Shown here in pieces: positions 17,049 to 25,354 of a stretch of DNA of 64,000 nt. A program made the translations under genes and the position numbers. Below the pieces are notes generated by a model, which worked only from the letters and a program-made list of their open reading frames with translations, was not told the origin of the DNA and made no database searches. The stretch covers positions 62,001 to 126,000 of the forward strand of contig JAZQFH010000031.1 of assembly GCA_045539425.1 (NCBI GenBank), written 5' to 3'. Each line of letters starts with the position of its first letter. The stretch's first letter is position 1. Origin of the DNA: RUG14871 sp045539425. GTDB taxonomy: Bacteria; Bacillota_I; Bacilli_A; Erysipelotrichales; Erysipelotrichaceae.

Positions 17049-18108
17049 CATTTGCGACAAATTCATTGATTTCCTTTACCAGTTCATCAAAGAGCTGCTC
17101 CTGCGGGATCCTGCGGATCATGACGCCTTTCTTAAAGAGCAGACCTTCCCTGACACCTCCGGCAACGCCGATATCCGCACGGCTCGCTTCCTGCGGTCCG
17201 TTGACGGCACATCCCATGACGGCGACCGTGATATTGGAATGAATGGTATTCAGATACTGTTCCACTTTTGCGGCCAGCGGCAGCATGTCATACTGAATTC
17301 TTCCGCAGGTTGGGCAGCTGATCAGATTCGGAACATTATCGATCAGATCGAAACACTTTAAGAGTTTCTTACAGATAATCAGCTCATCTTTCGGAGGAGC
17401 AGACACGCTGACGCGAATCGTGTCTCCGATTCCCTGGGAAAGCAGAGTTCCCAGGGCGGCAGAAGACTTGATGGCACTCTCATTGAAGGTGCCGGCTTCC
17501 GTCACGCCGAGATGCAGCGGGTAGGGGAAGAGTTCGGCAGCTCTCTGATAGGCTGCAATTGTCAGCTTGACATTGGAACTCTTGAAGGAAATGACGATAT
17601 CCTCAAAATCCGCTTCGCGTAAGAGATCGATATGTTTCTGAGCACTCTCCATCATGGCATCCACACATGGTCCGCCATATTTTTCGATGAGTTCTTTCTC
17701 CAGAGAACCGCTGTTGATGCCGATGCGGATCGGAATTCCTCTCGCCTTGCAGGCATCCGCGACCTTGCGTACGTTTTCCTTGGAGCCGATATTACCCGGA
17801 TTGATCCGGATCTTGTCGATTCCGCTTTCGCAGCAGATCAAAGCCAGTTTATAGTCGAAATGAATGTCGGCTACTAAAGGTACACTGACGGCTTTCTTGA
17901 TTTCTTTGACGGCACGGGCATCTTCTTCATCGAAAATGGCCATGCGGACGATCTCGCAGCCGTTTTCCACGAGCTCATTGATCTGGGCAACCGTAGCGGC
18001 AACATCCTTTGTTTTTGTATTTGTCATGGATTGAATCAGAACCCGGTTCTGGCCACCTAACGGCAGATTTCCCACGTGAACCTGTCTGGTTGTTTCTCTT
18101 GTATACAT
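17035..18108 (-). CDS. ispG: 4-hydroxy-3-methylbut-2-enyl-diphosphate synthase IspG
   Basis: 357 aa. This [4Fe-4S] enzyme converts MEcPP to HMBPP, the substrate of IspH. N-terminal VHVGNLPLGGQNRVLIQSMT and the cluster region SCPTCGRIQYD (~residue 267) with VAVMGCAVNGPQEASRADIG are diagnostic. Ribosome-binding site GAGGTGA sits 7 nt before the ATG. Together with ispH it shows that the organism uses the MEP pathway, not mevalonate. Confidence 0.96.
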   Translation of the reverse strand: MYTRETTRQVHVGNLPLGGQNRVLIQSMTNTKTKDVAATVAQINELVENGCEIVRMAIFDEEDARAVKEIKKAVSVPLVADIHFDYKLALICCESGIDKIRINPGNIGSKENVRKVADACKARGIPIRIGINSGSLEKELIEKYGGPCVDAMMESAQKHIDLLREADFEDIVISFKSSNVKLTIAAYQRAAELFPYPLHLGVTEAGTFNESAIKSSAALGTLLSQGIGDTIRVSVSAPPKDELIICKKLLKCFDLIDNVPNLISCPTCGRIQYDMLPLAAKVEQYLNTIHSNITVAVMGCAVNGPQEASRADIGVAGGVREGLLFKKGVMIRRIPQEQLFDELVKEINEFVANENNG

Positions 18109-18190
18109 CAGTTAATCACCTCATTCCTATTATAACTGAAAGAGGCCTGAAAAGCTGAAAAGACGGGGAAAAAAGAAAAGAAAAAAAGTG

Positions 18191-18219
18191 TTGTCTGTTT
18201 TGAAGGACTATGTTACAAT
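18191..18219 (+). promoter_or_regulatory. Promoter of rpmG
   Basis: TTGTCT (18191-18196), a 17-nt spacer and TACAAT (18214-18219): a near-consensus housekeeping promoter. Confidence 0.75.
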
Positions 18220-18240
18220 AATACCGCTCGGAGGTATATC

Positions 18241-18390
18241 ATGCGCGAAAAATTAATTTTTAAGTGTTCGGTCTGTGGTGAAGAAAATTACCTCGGATCC
18301 AGAAATAAACGTAAACACCCGGAAAAAATGGTTATTAAAAAATATTGCCCTCGTTGCAATAAACAAACCGAACATAAGGAGAAGAAGTAA
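18241..18390 (+). CDS. rpmG: 50S ribosomal protein L33, zinc-binding form
   Basis: 49 aa, the expected size. It reads MREKLIFKCSVCGEENYLG and ends KYCPRCNKQTEHKEKK, with two C-x2-C pairs (C9/C12 and C36/C39) that mark the zinc-containing form. L33 sits near the ribosomal E site. Ribosome-binding site GGAGGT is 5 nt upstream, and the gene is monocistronic between its own promoter and terminator. Confidence 0.96.
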   Translation: MREKLIFKCSVCGEENYLGSRNKRKHPEKMVIKKYCPRCNKQTEHKEKK

Positions 18391-18412
18391 AAAAGGCCTG
18401 GTGGCTTTTTTT
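18388..18412 (+). terminator. Terminator of rpmG
   Basis: AAAAAGGCC, loop TGGT, GGCTTTTTTT. Confidence 0.75.
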
Positions 18413-18425
18413 ATTATCTTATAAG
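18412..18425 (+). promoter_or_regulatory. -10 boxes inside terminator tail, before the MBL gene
   Basis: TATTAT (18412-18417) and TATAAG (18420-18425) follow the rpmG T run directly. They lie 7 nt before the GTG at 18425 and 5 nt before the ATG at 18431 respectively. No ribosome-binding site exists, so translation from a leaderless mRNA is likely. Confidence 0.4.
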
Positions 18426-19042
18426 TGAATATGAAAATATCCTTTGTGACGGTGGGAGGTTATCAGACCAACTGCTATGTGCTGGAAGAGAAGGGACACT
18501 ATCTGATCATCGACCCGGGATCCCGCTATAAAAAGATCCTCACGCTGCTTCCCGAAGAAGGGGCAGTCGTAGACGGAATCCTTTTAACGCACGGGCATCT
18601 GGACCACATCGGTGCCGTAGACAAACTGGTTTCTCTTTTTCACTGCCCGGTCTATATTTCCGAGGCGGATATGGAGATGGCCAGAAATCCGCGGCTGAAC
18701 CTTTCCGAATACGACCCGGTCGTCGTCAACAGCAAGATGACGAAAATTAAGGAAGGCAGAAGTCATATCGGCAACTTTACCGTAGACACGTATGAGACGC
18801 CGGGGCACACGCAGGGCTCACTGGTCTTTGTCATAGGCAATGCGATGTTCAGCGGAGATACGCTGTTCCATCTTTCCGTAGGGAGAACGGATCTTCCGAC
18901 GGGATCCAACAGTGAACTGAGAAATTCCCTGAAACTTTTAAAGAGCCTGGATGATTCCCTGGTAGTTTATCCAGGGCACGATGAGATCACGACGCTGGGA
19001 TTTGAAAAGGAAAACAACCCGTTTCTGATTTATTCGATGTAA
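18425..19042 (+). CDS. MBL-fold hydrolase, YqgX/glyoxalase II-like
   Basis: 205 aa from GTG 18425, or 203 from ATG 18431. Metallo-beta-lactamase fold with LTHGHLDHIGAVDKL (two-metal H-x-H-x-D-H motif, ~residue 58), GHTQGSLVF and YPGHDE. The size and gene position (before comGA) match Bacillus YqgX, a glyoxalase II-type thioester hydrolase. Substrate is not evident. No ribosome-binding site is seen, and it is closed by a clear terminator. Confidence 0.85.
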   Translation: MNMKISFVTVGGYQTNCYVLEEKGHYLIIDPGSRYKKILTLLPEEGAVVDGILLTHGHLDHIGAVDKLVSLFHCPVYISEADMEMARNPRLNLSEYDPVVVNSKMTKIKEGRSHIGNFTVDTYETPGHTQGSLVFVIGNAMFSGDTLFHLSVGRTDLPTGSNSELRNSLKLLKSLDDSLVVYPGHDEITTLGFEKENNPFLIYSM

Positions 19043-19068
19043 GGTGAGGAAATCTCACCTTTTTTTAT
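19042..19068 (+). terminator. Terminator after the MBL gene
   Basis: AGGTGAG, loop GAAAT, CTCACCT, then a T run. The T run merges into a possible -10 box TATTAT (19066-19071) for comGA. Confidence 0.85.
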
Positions 19069-19079
19069 TATGTATTAGT

Positions 19080-20015
19080 ATGGATATTCAGAAACGGTGG
19101 CAGGAGTTACTGATTACTGCCCAGAGAAACAGCGTAACCGATATACACTTCCTTTTAAAAGAGGATCAGATGGAAATCAAGATGCGCTCCGCTGCGGGAA
19201 TGAATGAAGTTGACAGCAGCCCTTCTGACAGGGAGGTCTGCTATTATCTGGCATATCTGGCAAATCTGGATCTGACAGATCAGACGCGTCCGCAGAGCGG
19301 AGCCTTTCATTATGAGCTCTTCGATAAGACGCTCTACTTCCGCTATAGCATGCTGACATCTCTTGCGGCCATCAGTTTCAGCCTCAGGATCCTCTATCAG
19401 AAAGTGCTCAGGGAAGAAGTCAGCAGCTTAAAAGAGCAGAACCGCCTCTTCCGTGATGCCATTAACGCTGACAGCGGGCTGATTCTTTTAAGCGGCCCGA
19501 CGGGAAGCGGAAAGACCTCCAGTGCCTATTCTCTTCTGAAGTCCGTAAAACGGAAGGAGATCTTTACGATTGAGGACCCGATTGAACTGCCGTTAGAGAA
19601 TGCCGTTCAGGTACAGGTGAATCTGAAAAGCGGTCTGGACTATGCGGAAGGGATCCGCCAGCTCATGCGCCATGACCCGGATATCATCTTCATCGGAGAG
19701 ATCCGTTCGGAAGCGGAAGCCAGAATGGCAATCCGGGCGGCACTCACGGGACATCTGGTTATCAGTACCATTCATGCGCGCAGTGCAACCGGCGTCATTC
19801 ACAGGCTGAGTGATCTGAATGTCAATCTCTTTGATTTTTATGAAACCTGTATCCTGATCAGCAATCAGCGCTTACTCAGCAATAAAGACAGAAAGGGGAA
19901 GATATGCCTGTATGAAACGATGGATGAAGAAGAGCTCCGCTATTTCCGGGAGCATCAGAAAACTTCGCCGCGCTTTCTCTCGCTTTCTCAGCAAAGAGAT
20001 CAGTTTCACCTCTGA
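19080..20015 (+). CDS. comGA: Competence pseudopilus assembly ATPase ComGA
   Basis: 311 aa from the ATG at 19080; the upstream in-frame extension crosses the terminator and is rejected. It is the PilB/GspE-type ATPase that powers the DNA-uptake pseudopilus. Walker A GPTGSGKTS, Asp box TIEDPIE, Walker B FIGEIRSEAEA and the His box HLVISTIHARSA are present. No ribosome-binding site is visible; TATTAT lies 8 nt upstream, suggesting a leaderless start. The following gene begins 104 nt inside this one. Confidence 0.92.
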   Translation: MDIQKRWQELLITAQRNSVTDIHFLLKEDQMEIKMRSAAGMNEVDSSPSDREVCYYLAYLANLDLTDQTRPQSGAFHYELFDKTLYFRYSMLTSLAAISFSLRILYQKVLREEVSSLKEQNRLFRDAINADSGLILLSGPTGSGKTSSAYSLLKSVKRKEIFTIEDPIELPLENAVQVQVNLKSGLDYAEGIRQLMRHDPDIIFIGEIRSEAEARMAIRAALTGHLVISTIHARSATGVIHRLSDLNVNLFDFYETCILISNQRLLSNKDRKGKICLYETMDEEELRYFREHQKTSPRFLSLSQQRDQFHL

Positions 20016-20928
20016 AAAGACGCTTTTGGAAGACTACGAGCTTTATAACCTTCTGAAAAACAAGGGGATGCGGGAAGAGGAATGCTTGAGCATGCTGGGA
20101 ATCAGAAAAGACAGCAATACCTACTTCCGGCGCCTTCAGGCTCCGCTTGCCTCCTGCGAAGGAATTCTGGACGGGAAGAGTTTCCGCCGCTTTGTTCTTG
20201 AGAGCGGAAAGCTGAAGCAGGAGATCAAAGATGCAACGCTGCAGAATTCCCTCTATGCCGTTTTTCTCTTTGTAATGACCTTTGCGGCTGCAATCTTTTT
20301 CGATACGTCGATTCTGCCCATGATCCAAAGCAGCATGCAGCTATGGGAAAGCAGCGACACCACGATATTCTCGCTTCAGATCTTTCTGAAAGTCTACTAT
20401 CTCGGCATTCTGTTCCTGTTGCTTTTCTTTGCCTTATTTCTTTTGCGCATGCAAAGCAGCTATGCCTTCAGCAGGGTTTATAACATGCTGTATGCCGTTA
20501 AAAAGGACAATCTGCTCTGCCGTTACTACTCCCTGTATTTTGCCATCTATTACTATGCCTTAAGCAGCAGCGGCTGCAATACCAAGCAGATCGTCGATTC
20601 CCTTACCATGCAGTCCTCTTCCCGCTTTGCACAACTGATGGCGCGCCAGATGGAGAAGGGACTGAAGGCGGGAAATGAGGCAAATGAAGTGATCAAAGGG
20701 TTACTATTGGAAAAGAAGTTATTAAAGACCTTTGAGATCGGAAATGCCAGCGGGGAGCTGGATGCGCTGTTACTGCAATATATCGAAGTGGCGAGGCTTC
20801 TCTTATTGAGAAAATACAGGAGTCTGATTCGGGGCATACAGTATGGAATCTATCTGATTGTGAGCTTAATGATTGCCTTGCTGTACAGAGCTTTATTGAG
20901 CCCTTTGGGAATCATATATCAGTTATAA
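19912..20928 (+). CDS. comGB: Competence inner-membrane platform protein ComGB
   Basis: 338 aa, a type II secretion F-domain protein with three membrane helices (~residues 118-138, 160-182 and near the C-terminus). It forms the inner-membrane platform on which ComGA builds the pseudopilus. The chosen ATG gives a 104-nt overlap with comGA; an AAAGGGGA site lies 14 nt upstream. The first ~40 residues are basic and weakly conserved, so a later start is possible. Confidence 0.85.
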   Translation: MKRWMKKSSAISGSIRKLRRAFSRFLSKEISFTSEKTLLEDYELYNLLKNKGMREEECLSMLGIRKDSNTYFRRLQAPLASCEGILDGKSFRRFVLESGKLKQEIKDATLQNSLYAVFLFVMTFAAAIFFDTSILPMIQSSMQLWESSDTTIFSLQIFLKVYYLGILFLLLFFALFLLRMQSSYAFSRVYNMLYAVKKDNLLCRYYSLYFAIYYYALSSSGCNTKQIVDSLTMQSSSRFAQLMARQMEKGLKAGNEANEVIKGLLLEKKLLKTFEIGNASGELDALLLQYIEVARLLLLRKYRSLIRGIQYGIYLIVSLMIALLYRALLSPLGIIYQL

Positions 20929-20943
20929 GGGAGGAAAAAGAAA

Positions 20944-21240
20944 ATGAAACAGGGATTTACTTTACTGGAAATGATGATCGTTCTGAGCGTGATTGCGGTC
21001 GTGTTTCTTTTGAGCGTTCCGAACATCTCTAAAGTCATGGGGATCATCAATGATAAAAGCTGTGAAAACCAGCTGAAGATCGTGGATACGGCGATTCTGG
21101 AATTTCAGCTCAAATATGACGATGTTCCCGCCGGCATCAAGGAACTGGTGGAGGAGGAACTGCTTACGGAACGCCAGGCCGTCTGCAAGAACGGGAAATC
21201 CATCGATATCGAAAACGGAAAGGCAGTTATCCGTGAATAA
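20944..21240 (+). CDS. comGC: Major competence pseudopilin ComGC
   Basis: 98 aa. The class 3 signal is very short: MKQG, then FTLLEMMIVLSVIAVVFLLS, with glutamate at mature position 5. It is the main subunit of the DNA-uptake pseudopilus and must be processed by a prepilin peptidase, which is not encoded in this window. Two cysteines (CENQ and AVCKNG) may form a disulfide as in other ComGC proteins. Ribosome-binding site GGGAGGAAA. Confidence 0.93.
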   Translation: MKQGFTLLEMMIVLSVIAVVFLLSVPNISKVMGIINDKSCENQLKIVDTAILEFQLKYDDVPAGIKELVEEELLTERQAVCKNGKSIDIENGKAVIRE

Positions 21241-21550
21241 GGGGTTCACGCTGATGGAAATGATGCTGGTGCTGCTCATCTACACCGCCTCATTTCTCTA
21301 TGTGTGCTCTTTCACGCCGTTATTTTCCTACCGCTATCAGAAGAAGCTTCTGATCAGCGAGTACGCTCTGACGCAGTCCGATGCCATCTATTACAAGGAA
21401 CATGAAGACTTCGAATACGAAGATCTCTACTCTCGCTACAGTATCCGCTTTAACGGACGGGGAAACGTCAATATGGCCCAGAGCATCAACTACGATTCTT
21501 CAGAGGATCTTGTGATCTATCTCGGGTGCGGGAGGATCCATGAATACTAA
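21233..21550 (+). CDS. comGD: Minor pseudopilin ComGD
   Basis: 105 aa from GTG 21233, overlapping the comGC stop by 8 nt. This start places the prepilin signal VNKG, then FTLMEMMLVLLIYTASF, at the N-terminus as expected; the longer upstream frame only shadows comGC. Minor pseudopilin of the comG pseudopilus tip or initiation complex by family. Confidence 0.8.
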   Translation: MNKGFTLMEMMLVLLIYTASFLYVCSFTPLFSYRYQKKLLISEYALTQSDAIYYKEHEDFEYEDLYSRYSIRFNGRGNVNMAQSINYDSSEDLVIYLGCGRIHEY

Positions 21551-21698
21551 GAAGGGCTTTCTGTTACTGGAGTGCCTGATTTCCCTGATTATCATTGCCC
21601 TGACCGTAGAGATGCTTTTAACGACGGCGAAGCTGTATGCAGGCGTCAGGGAGTATGAGGAGGAACAATTTGAACTCAGCTGGGAACAGCCCCATTAA
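21540..21698 (+). CDS. comGE: Minor pseudopilin ComGE (small)
   Basis: 52 aa. MNTKKG, then FLLLECLISLIIIALTVEML is a complete class 3 prepilin signal with glutamate at mature position 5. It overlaps comGD by 11 nt and the next gene by 29 nt. It is about half the usual length of ComGE (~100 aa), so it may be a minimal or shortened version. Identification rests on position and the signal. Confidence 0.7.
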   Translation: MNTKKGFLLLECLISLIIIALTVEMLLTTAKLYAGVREYEEEQFELSWEQPH

Positions 21699-22080
21699 AA
21701 AGGGGTTTACGCTTCTGGAAGCACTCGCATCTCTCTTTGCGCTCTCCGCCATTGTAACGCTATGCGCCGGGATGTACCGCTGCGTGGCGTTCTGGCAGCT
21801 GGATACGGATTACGCCCAGGATATCAATGCAATCTATCAGCTCAGGATGATACTGACACTGGGGGAAAACGTGGAGGTGGATGATGCGGAAATCATCTAT
21901 GAATATGATGATAAGGTGTTTACGCTCTCACTGGAGAATCAGCATCTTTACATTTCTCCGGGAACCAATATCGTGTTTGACAATATCGATGATGTCTATT
22001 TTGAGATGGATGAGGAGGATCATATCTACATGACGTATACGCGCGGGGAAATTGAGCGAAGGGTGCTGATCCGGCGGTGA
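21670..22080 (+). CDS. comGF: Minor pseudopilin ComGF
   Basis: 136 aa from TTG 21670, which is 6 nt after AGGAGG (21658-21663). It begins with a short leader ending PIKKG, then FTLLEALASLFALSAIVTL, a class 3 prepilin signal. The rest is a beta-rich soluble domain typical of ComGF. ATG 21655 is the alternative start but has no ribosome-binding site. It overlaps comGE by 29 nt and comGG by 4 nt. Confidence 0.8.
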   Translation: MNSAGNSPIKKGFTLLEALASLFALSAIVTLCAGMYRCVAFWQLDTDYAQDINAIYQLRMILTLGENVEVDDAEIIYEYDDKVFTLSLENQHLYISPGTNIVFDNIDDVYFEMDEEDHIYMTYTRGEIERRVLIRR

Positions 22081-22424
22081 AAAAGGGATTCATTCTTTTT
22101 TATACCCTCATTGCGTATGTGAATCTGGCTCTGATTTTGAGCAGTGCGAATGTGATTCTGCAGAACAGGCTGCGGATGCTTAACCGCACGGTGCAGCTGA
22201 ACGAGGTGTACGAGATTGAAGCCTACGCCATTGAGCGGATCAAAGAGGAATTCATGTATCTGGATACAAAGAATTTCCGCTTTAAGATGCACGGGTGTAC
22301 CGTTTTTGTGGAATATGATGAACTGACGGCCTATATCGATGTACGCGGACGGTACGGGTTCTATGCGGTTCTGGAGTACAATGACGAGTATGCCAGGGTG
22401 AAAGACTATTATTATCCGGATTGA
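22077..22424 (+). CDS. comGG: ComGG-like protein
   Basis: 115 aa from GTG 22077, overlapping comGF by 4 nt. The N-terminus VKKGFILFYTLIAYVNLALI is a hydrophobic helix after a KKG leader but lacks glutamate at position 5. Last gene of the comG operon by position; the sequence itself is too divergent for a firm family call. Confidence 0.65.
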   Translation: MKKGFILFYTLIAYVNLALILSSANVILQNRLRMLNRTVQLNEVYEIEAYAIERIKEEFMYLDTKNFRFKMHGCTVFVEYDELTAYIDVRGRYGFYAVLEYNDEYARVKDYYYPD

Positions 22425-22434
22425 GTGGAAACGA

Positions 22435-22463
22435 TTGACCCGTTTTTCGATTCATAATAAAAT
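22435..22463 (+). promoter_or_regulatory. Promoter of efp
   Basis: TTGACC (22435-22440), 17-nt spacer, TAAAAT (22458-22463). Confidence 0.75.
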
Positions 22464-22490
22464 AAAAACGGATAAAACGGAGGATGAATT

Positions 22491-23048
22491 ATGATCATCG
22501 TAAATGATTTAAAACCGGGATTAACTTTCATATATGAAAAGGATCTGTATACGGTCCTGGATATTCAGCATAATAAAACGGCCATGCGCCAGATGATCGT
22601 CAAGGTCAGAGTCAAGAACTTACGTTCCAGCGCCATTACGGATATTTCCTTCACCGGTGGAGATAAAGTCGAGCAGGCACATCTGGACAAAAAGGAAATG
22701 CAGTATCTTTACGATACGGGAGATTCTCTCGCATTTATGGATACCAGCACTTATGACCAGATTGAAATCCCGAAAGACCATCTGGAATGGGAGTTGAACT
22801 TCTTAAAACCGAATGACAACGTCAGTGTTACCATGTACGAAGGTGAGATCCTCGGTGTTGCCTTACCGGATAAGGTCACGCTGCAGGTAACGGAAAGCGA
22901 ACCGGGCGTCAAAGGTGATACGGCTACGGCAGCTTTAAAGAACGCCACGCTGGAAACGGGCTGGACCATCAAGGTTCCGCTCTTCATCGAAGAAGGCGAA
23001 ATGGTCGTTATCACGACAAAAGACGGCAAATACGCCGGAAGAGCTTAA
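22491..23048 (+). CDS. efp: Elongation factor P
   Basis: 185 aa, the normal length. EF-P relieves ribosome stalling at polyproline. The N-terminal KOW-like domain (VNDLKPGLTFIYEKDLYTVL) is followed by two OB domains; the C-terminal signature VPLFIEEGEMVVITTKDGKY is intact. The loop residue normally modified lies in NKTAMRQM, with Thr-Ala-Met in place of the Lys or Arg seen in modified EF-Ps. Own promoter, GGAGGA ribosome-binding site and strong terminator. Confidence 0.96.
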   Translation: MIIVNDLKPGLTFIYEKDLYTVLDIQHNKTAMRQMIVKVRVKNLRSSAITDISFTGGDKVEQAHLDKKEMQYLYDTGDSLAFMDTSTYDQIEIPKDHLEWELNFLKPNDNVSVTMYEGEILGVALPDKVTLQVTESEPGVKGDTATAALKNATLETGWTIKVPLFIEEGEMVVITTKDGKYAGRA

Positions 23049-23059
23049 GCAAAAGACTC

Positions 23060-23086
23060 AAAGCGGGAATGAATCCCGCTTTTTTC
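23060..23086 (+). terminator. Terminator of efp
   Basis: AAAGCGGGA, loop ATGAA, TCCCGCTTTTTT. Confidence 0.9.
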
Positions 23087-23092
23087 TATGGG

Positions 23093-23118
23093 TTCACATA
23101 CTCTTCACATTGTATAAT
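23093..23118 (+). promoter_or_regulatory. Promoter with TTCACA direct repeats before the response regulator
   Basis: Two TTCACA copies (23093-23098 and 23104-23109) are spaced by 5 nt, an 11-nt period, and lie just upstream of TATAAT at 23113-23118. This is the layout of a binding site for OmpR/PhoP-type dimers and suggests autoregulation. Confidence 0.5.
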
Positions 23119-23145
23119 TAAGATAATTCAAAAGAGGTGAGAGCA

Positions 23146-23823
23146 ATGGCAAAACTGCTGGTAGTAGACGATGAGATCAACATCTGTACTTTGATCAAGA
23201 AATATGCGGCCCACGAAGGACACGAAGTGGAAATCGCCTTGAATGGAAGAGATGCCGTGAGAAAATGTGAAAGCCAAGCTTTTGATGTGATCATCATGGA
23301 TGTGATGATGCCCGTGATGAACGGATACGAGGCGGTAGAGGAAATCCGCAGCTTTCTGGAAACACCGATCATCATGTTGACGGCAAAAGGACAGGAGTAT
23401 GACAAGATCAAAGCGTTTGATCTGGATGTTGATGATTATGTCGTAAAACCGTTCTCCGTAAAAGAGCTGATGATGCGTGTCAATGCCATTTTGAAGCGCG
23501 TCAGAAAATACCAGAAAAAGGAAGATATCTACGGCGAACTGGTCATTGACTACACCGCCCATAAAGTCACGGTTCACGGGAAGGAGTTGGATCTTTCCCC
23601 GAAGGAATACGCGCTGCTGATCCTGCTTGCGTCCAATAAGAATCAGGTGATCGAGCGGGACAGAATCATTGAGGAAGTGTGGGGGTTCGATTATGAAGGG
23701 GACGACAGAACGCTCGACACGCATATTAAACTGTTACGCAGAAATCTGGAGGATTATAAAGACTGCATCGTAACGGTCAGAGGGGTAGGGTACCGTTTTG
23801 AATACCGCGAAGAAAAACAGTAG
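23146..23823 (+). CDS. OmpR/PhoB-family response regulator
   Basis: 225 aa from ATG 23146, which lies correctly after AAGAGGTGAG; a GTG 9 nt earlier sits inside that site. Receiver domain (residues 1-~120) with acidic pocket DDE, phosphorylated Asp in VIIMDVMMP and the Lys of YVVKPF; winged-helix DNA-binding domain (~130-225) with LDTHIKLLRRNL and VRGVGYRF. The histidine kinase gene overlaps its end by 26 nt. The signal is unknown. Confidence 0.92.
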   Translation: MAKLLVVDDEINICTLIKKYAAHEGHEVEIALNGRDAVRKCESQAFDVIIMDVMMPVMNGYEAVEEIRSFLETPIIMLTAKGQEYDKIKAFDLDVDDYVVKPFSVKELMMRVNAILKRVRKYQKKEDIYGELVIDYTAHKVTVHGKELDLSPKEYALLILLASNKNQVIERDRIIEEVWGFDYEGDDRTLDTHIKLLRRNLEDYKDCIVTVRGVGYRFEYREEKQ

Positions 23824-25255
23824 CATCCGCCGGAAGATCTTTCTCTACTTCGCCATCTTCTCGGCGACGATCCTCATCTTTCTCTGGTTTTTCCAGATCG
23901 TATTCCTGAAACCCTTCTATCAGGCAACGATTACGGAAAATCTGAAGCAGAGTGCCTCCAGCATCGCCAGCAACATTGAAAGCGATGAACTCTCTGTTTT
24001 AATGAAGAAATGTGCCATGGATTACGATCTTTCCCTGCGTGTCATTTCCCTGGATGACAGCAGTCTGGATATTACCGCATCCAATAAGGCGTTTGACAGC
24101 TATCTCGGAAACCTGACGTATTCCGAACTGTATCATATTTATCAGAACGCCTCCGAAAAGGGGGAGTTCATTGAAAAGTTTGAACGCGATAATCTCATAA
24201 TCGAGGATTACCGCCCGGACGTTTTCAACGGCAAGGTACCGAGCATGTCGATGCATAAAAACGACAGTATTCTCTATGCAAAGATCATTCCGGGTTCCTT
24301 AAATACGGATTATCTGCTGATCGGATACTCCCAACTGACCCCGGTTGAGCCTATCAGCAATACCCTGAAGATCCAGCTTGCCTTCAGCTCGCTGTTCTTA
24401 CTGGTACTGAGTGCGCTATTCACCTGGTTTATCTCTGAAAAGATCTCCAATCCGATTGAAGAGATCAATGAGAGCGCCAAGACACTGGCAACGGGAAATT
24501 ATGATGTGAAGTTCCGCGGAGAAGGCTTCTCGGAAGTCAGCGAACTCTCCGGTACACTGAATTACGCCGCGCAGGAATTAAAAAAGGTCGACTCCCTGCA
24601 GAAGGAACTGATTGCCAATATCTCTCACGACCTCAGAACACCGCTTACCATGATTTCGGGTTATGCGGAGCTGATGAAGGATATGGAGGAGGAGAGAACG
24701 GAGGAGAATCTGGATATCATCATCCAGGAAACCAAGCGCTTAAGCGGGCTTGTCAATGATGTGGTGGACCTCTCCAAATATGAGTCGCTCAGCGAATCAC
24801 TGCACAAAGAAGAGTTCTCCCTGAATGAGCTGATCACTTCCACACTGAACCATTATGAGAAGATGTATCAGAACTATTACCAGTTCGAGTATCAGGAAGA
24901 CAAAGAATGTCTGATCCATGCAGACCGTCTGAAGATCTCGCAGGTGCTCTATAATCTTCTGAATAACGCAATCAACTATTCTTCCGATTCCACAAAGATT
25001 CTTTTACGGCAAAAAACGGAAGACAATACGGTAAGGGTATCCATCACAAACTTTGGGGAAACCATCGCAAAGGAAGATCTGGATCATCTCTTCGAGCGCT
25101 ACTACCGCTCCAGTGAGAATCACGTGCGTGCCGTTGCCGGCAGCGGACTCGGACTTTCCATCGTGAAAAACATCGTCACCCTGCATCAGGGCAGGTGTTA
25201 CGCAGAGAGTACTGACGGAAAAACGACCTTTACATTCGAATTGCCGATTTCATGA
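23798..25255 (+). CDS. Membrane sensor histidine kinase
   Basis: 485 aa from TTG 23798, within the end of the response regulator gene; an AGGGGTAGGG-like site lies upstream and the next Met would remove the first membrane helix. TM1 is ~14-37, an extracellular sensor domain of ~150 residues follows, TM2 is ~190-212, then HAMP, HisKA with the phospho-acceptor His in ANISHDLRTPLTM (~277), and HATPase with NLLNNAINYS and GSGLGLSIVKNI. There is no PAS domain, unlike typical PhoR. Confidence 0.9.
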   Translation: MNTAKKNSSIRRKIFLYFAIFSATILIFLWFFQIVFLKPFYQATITENLKQSASSIASNIESDELSVLMKKCAMDYDLSLRVISLDDSSLDITASNKAFDSYLGNLTYSELYHIYQNASEKGEFIEKFERDNLIIEDYRPDVFNGKVPSMSMHKNDSILYAKIIPGSLNTDYLLIGYSQLTPVEPISNTLKIQLAFSSLFLLVLSALFTWFISEKISNPIEEINESAKTLATGNYDVKFRGEGFSEVSELSGTLNYAAQELKKVDSLQKELIANISHDLRTPLTMISGYAELMKDMEEERTEENLDIIIQETKRLSGLVNDVVDLSKYESLSESLHKEEFSLNELITSTLNHYEKMYQNYYQFEYQEDKECLIHADRLKISQVLYNLLNNAINYSSDSTKILLRQKTEDNTVRVSITNFGETIAKEDLDHLFERYYRSSENHVRAVAGSGLGLSIVKNIVTLHQGRCYAESTDGKTTFTFELPIS

Positions 25256-25282
25256 AAACTCACGGAAAAACCGTGGGTTTTT
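25256..25282 (+). terminator. Terminator of the two-component operon
   Basis: AAAACTCACGG, loop AAAAA, CCGTGGGTTTTT. Confidence 0.82.
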
Positions 25283-25322
25283 CGCTGTTTTGGCATAATT
25301 TTTCACAAACATGGCATAGATT

Positions 25323-25331
25323 TGTTATAAT
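25323..25331 (+). promoter_or_regulatory. Extended -10 promoter before the acidic protein gene
   Basis: TGT followed by TATAAT (25326-25331), then ribosome-binding site GGAGGT at 25341-25346. Confidence 0.55.
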
Positions 25332-25354
25332 CTATATATTGGAGGTAAATGATT

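Noticed and set aside
19044..19079. N-terminal extension of ComGA
   Set aside because: It crosses a terminator hairpin; ATG 19080 begins the conserved protein.
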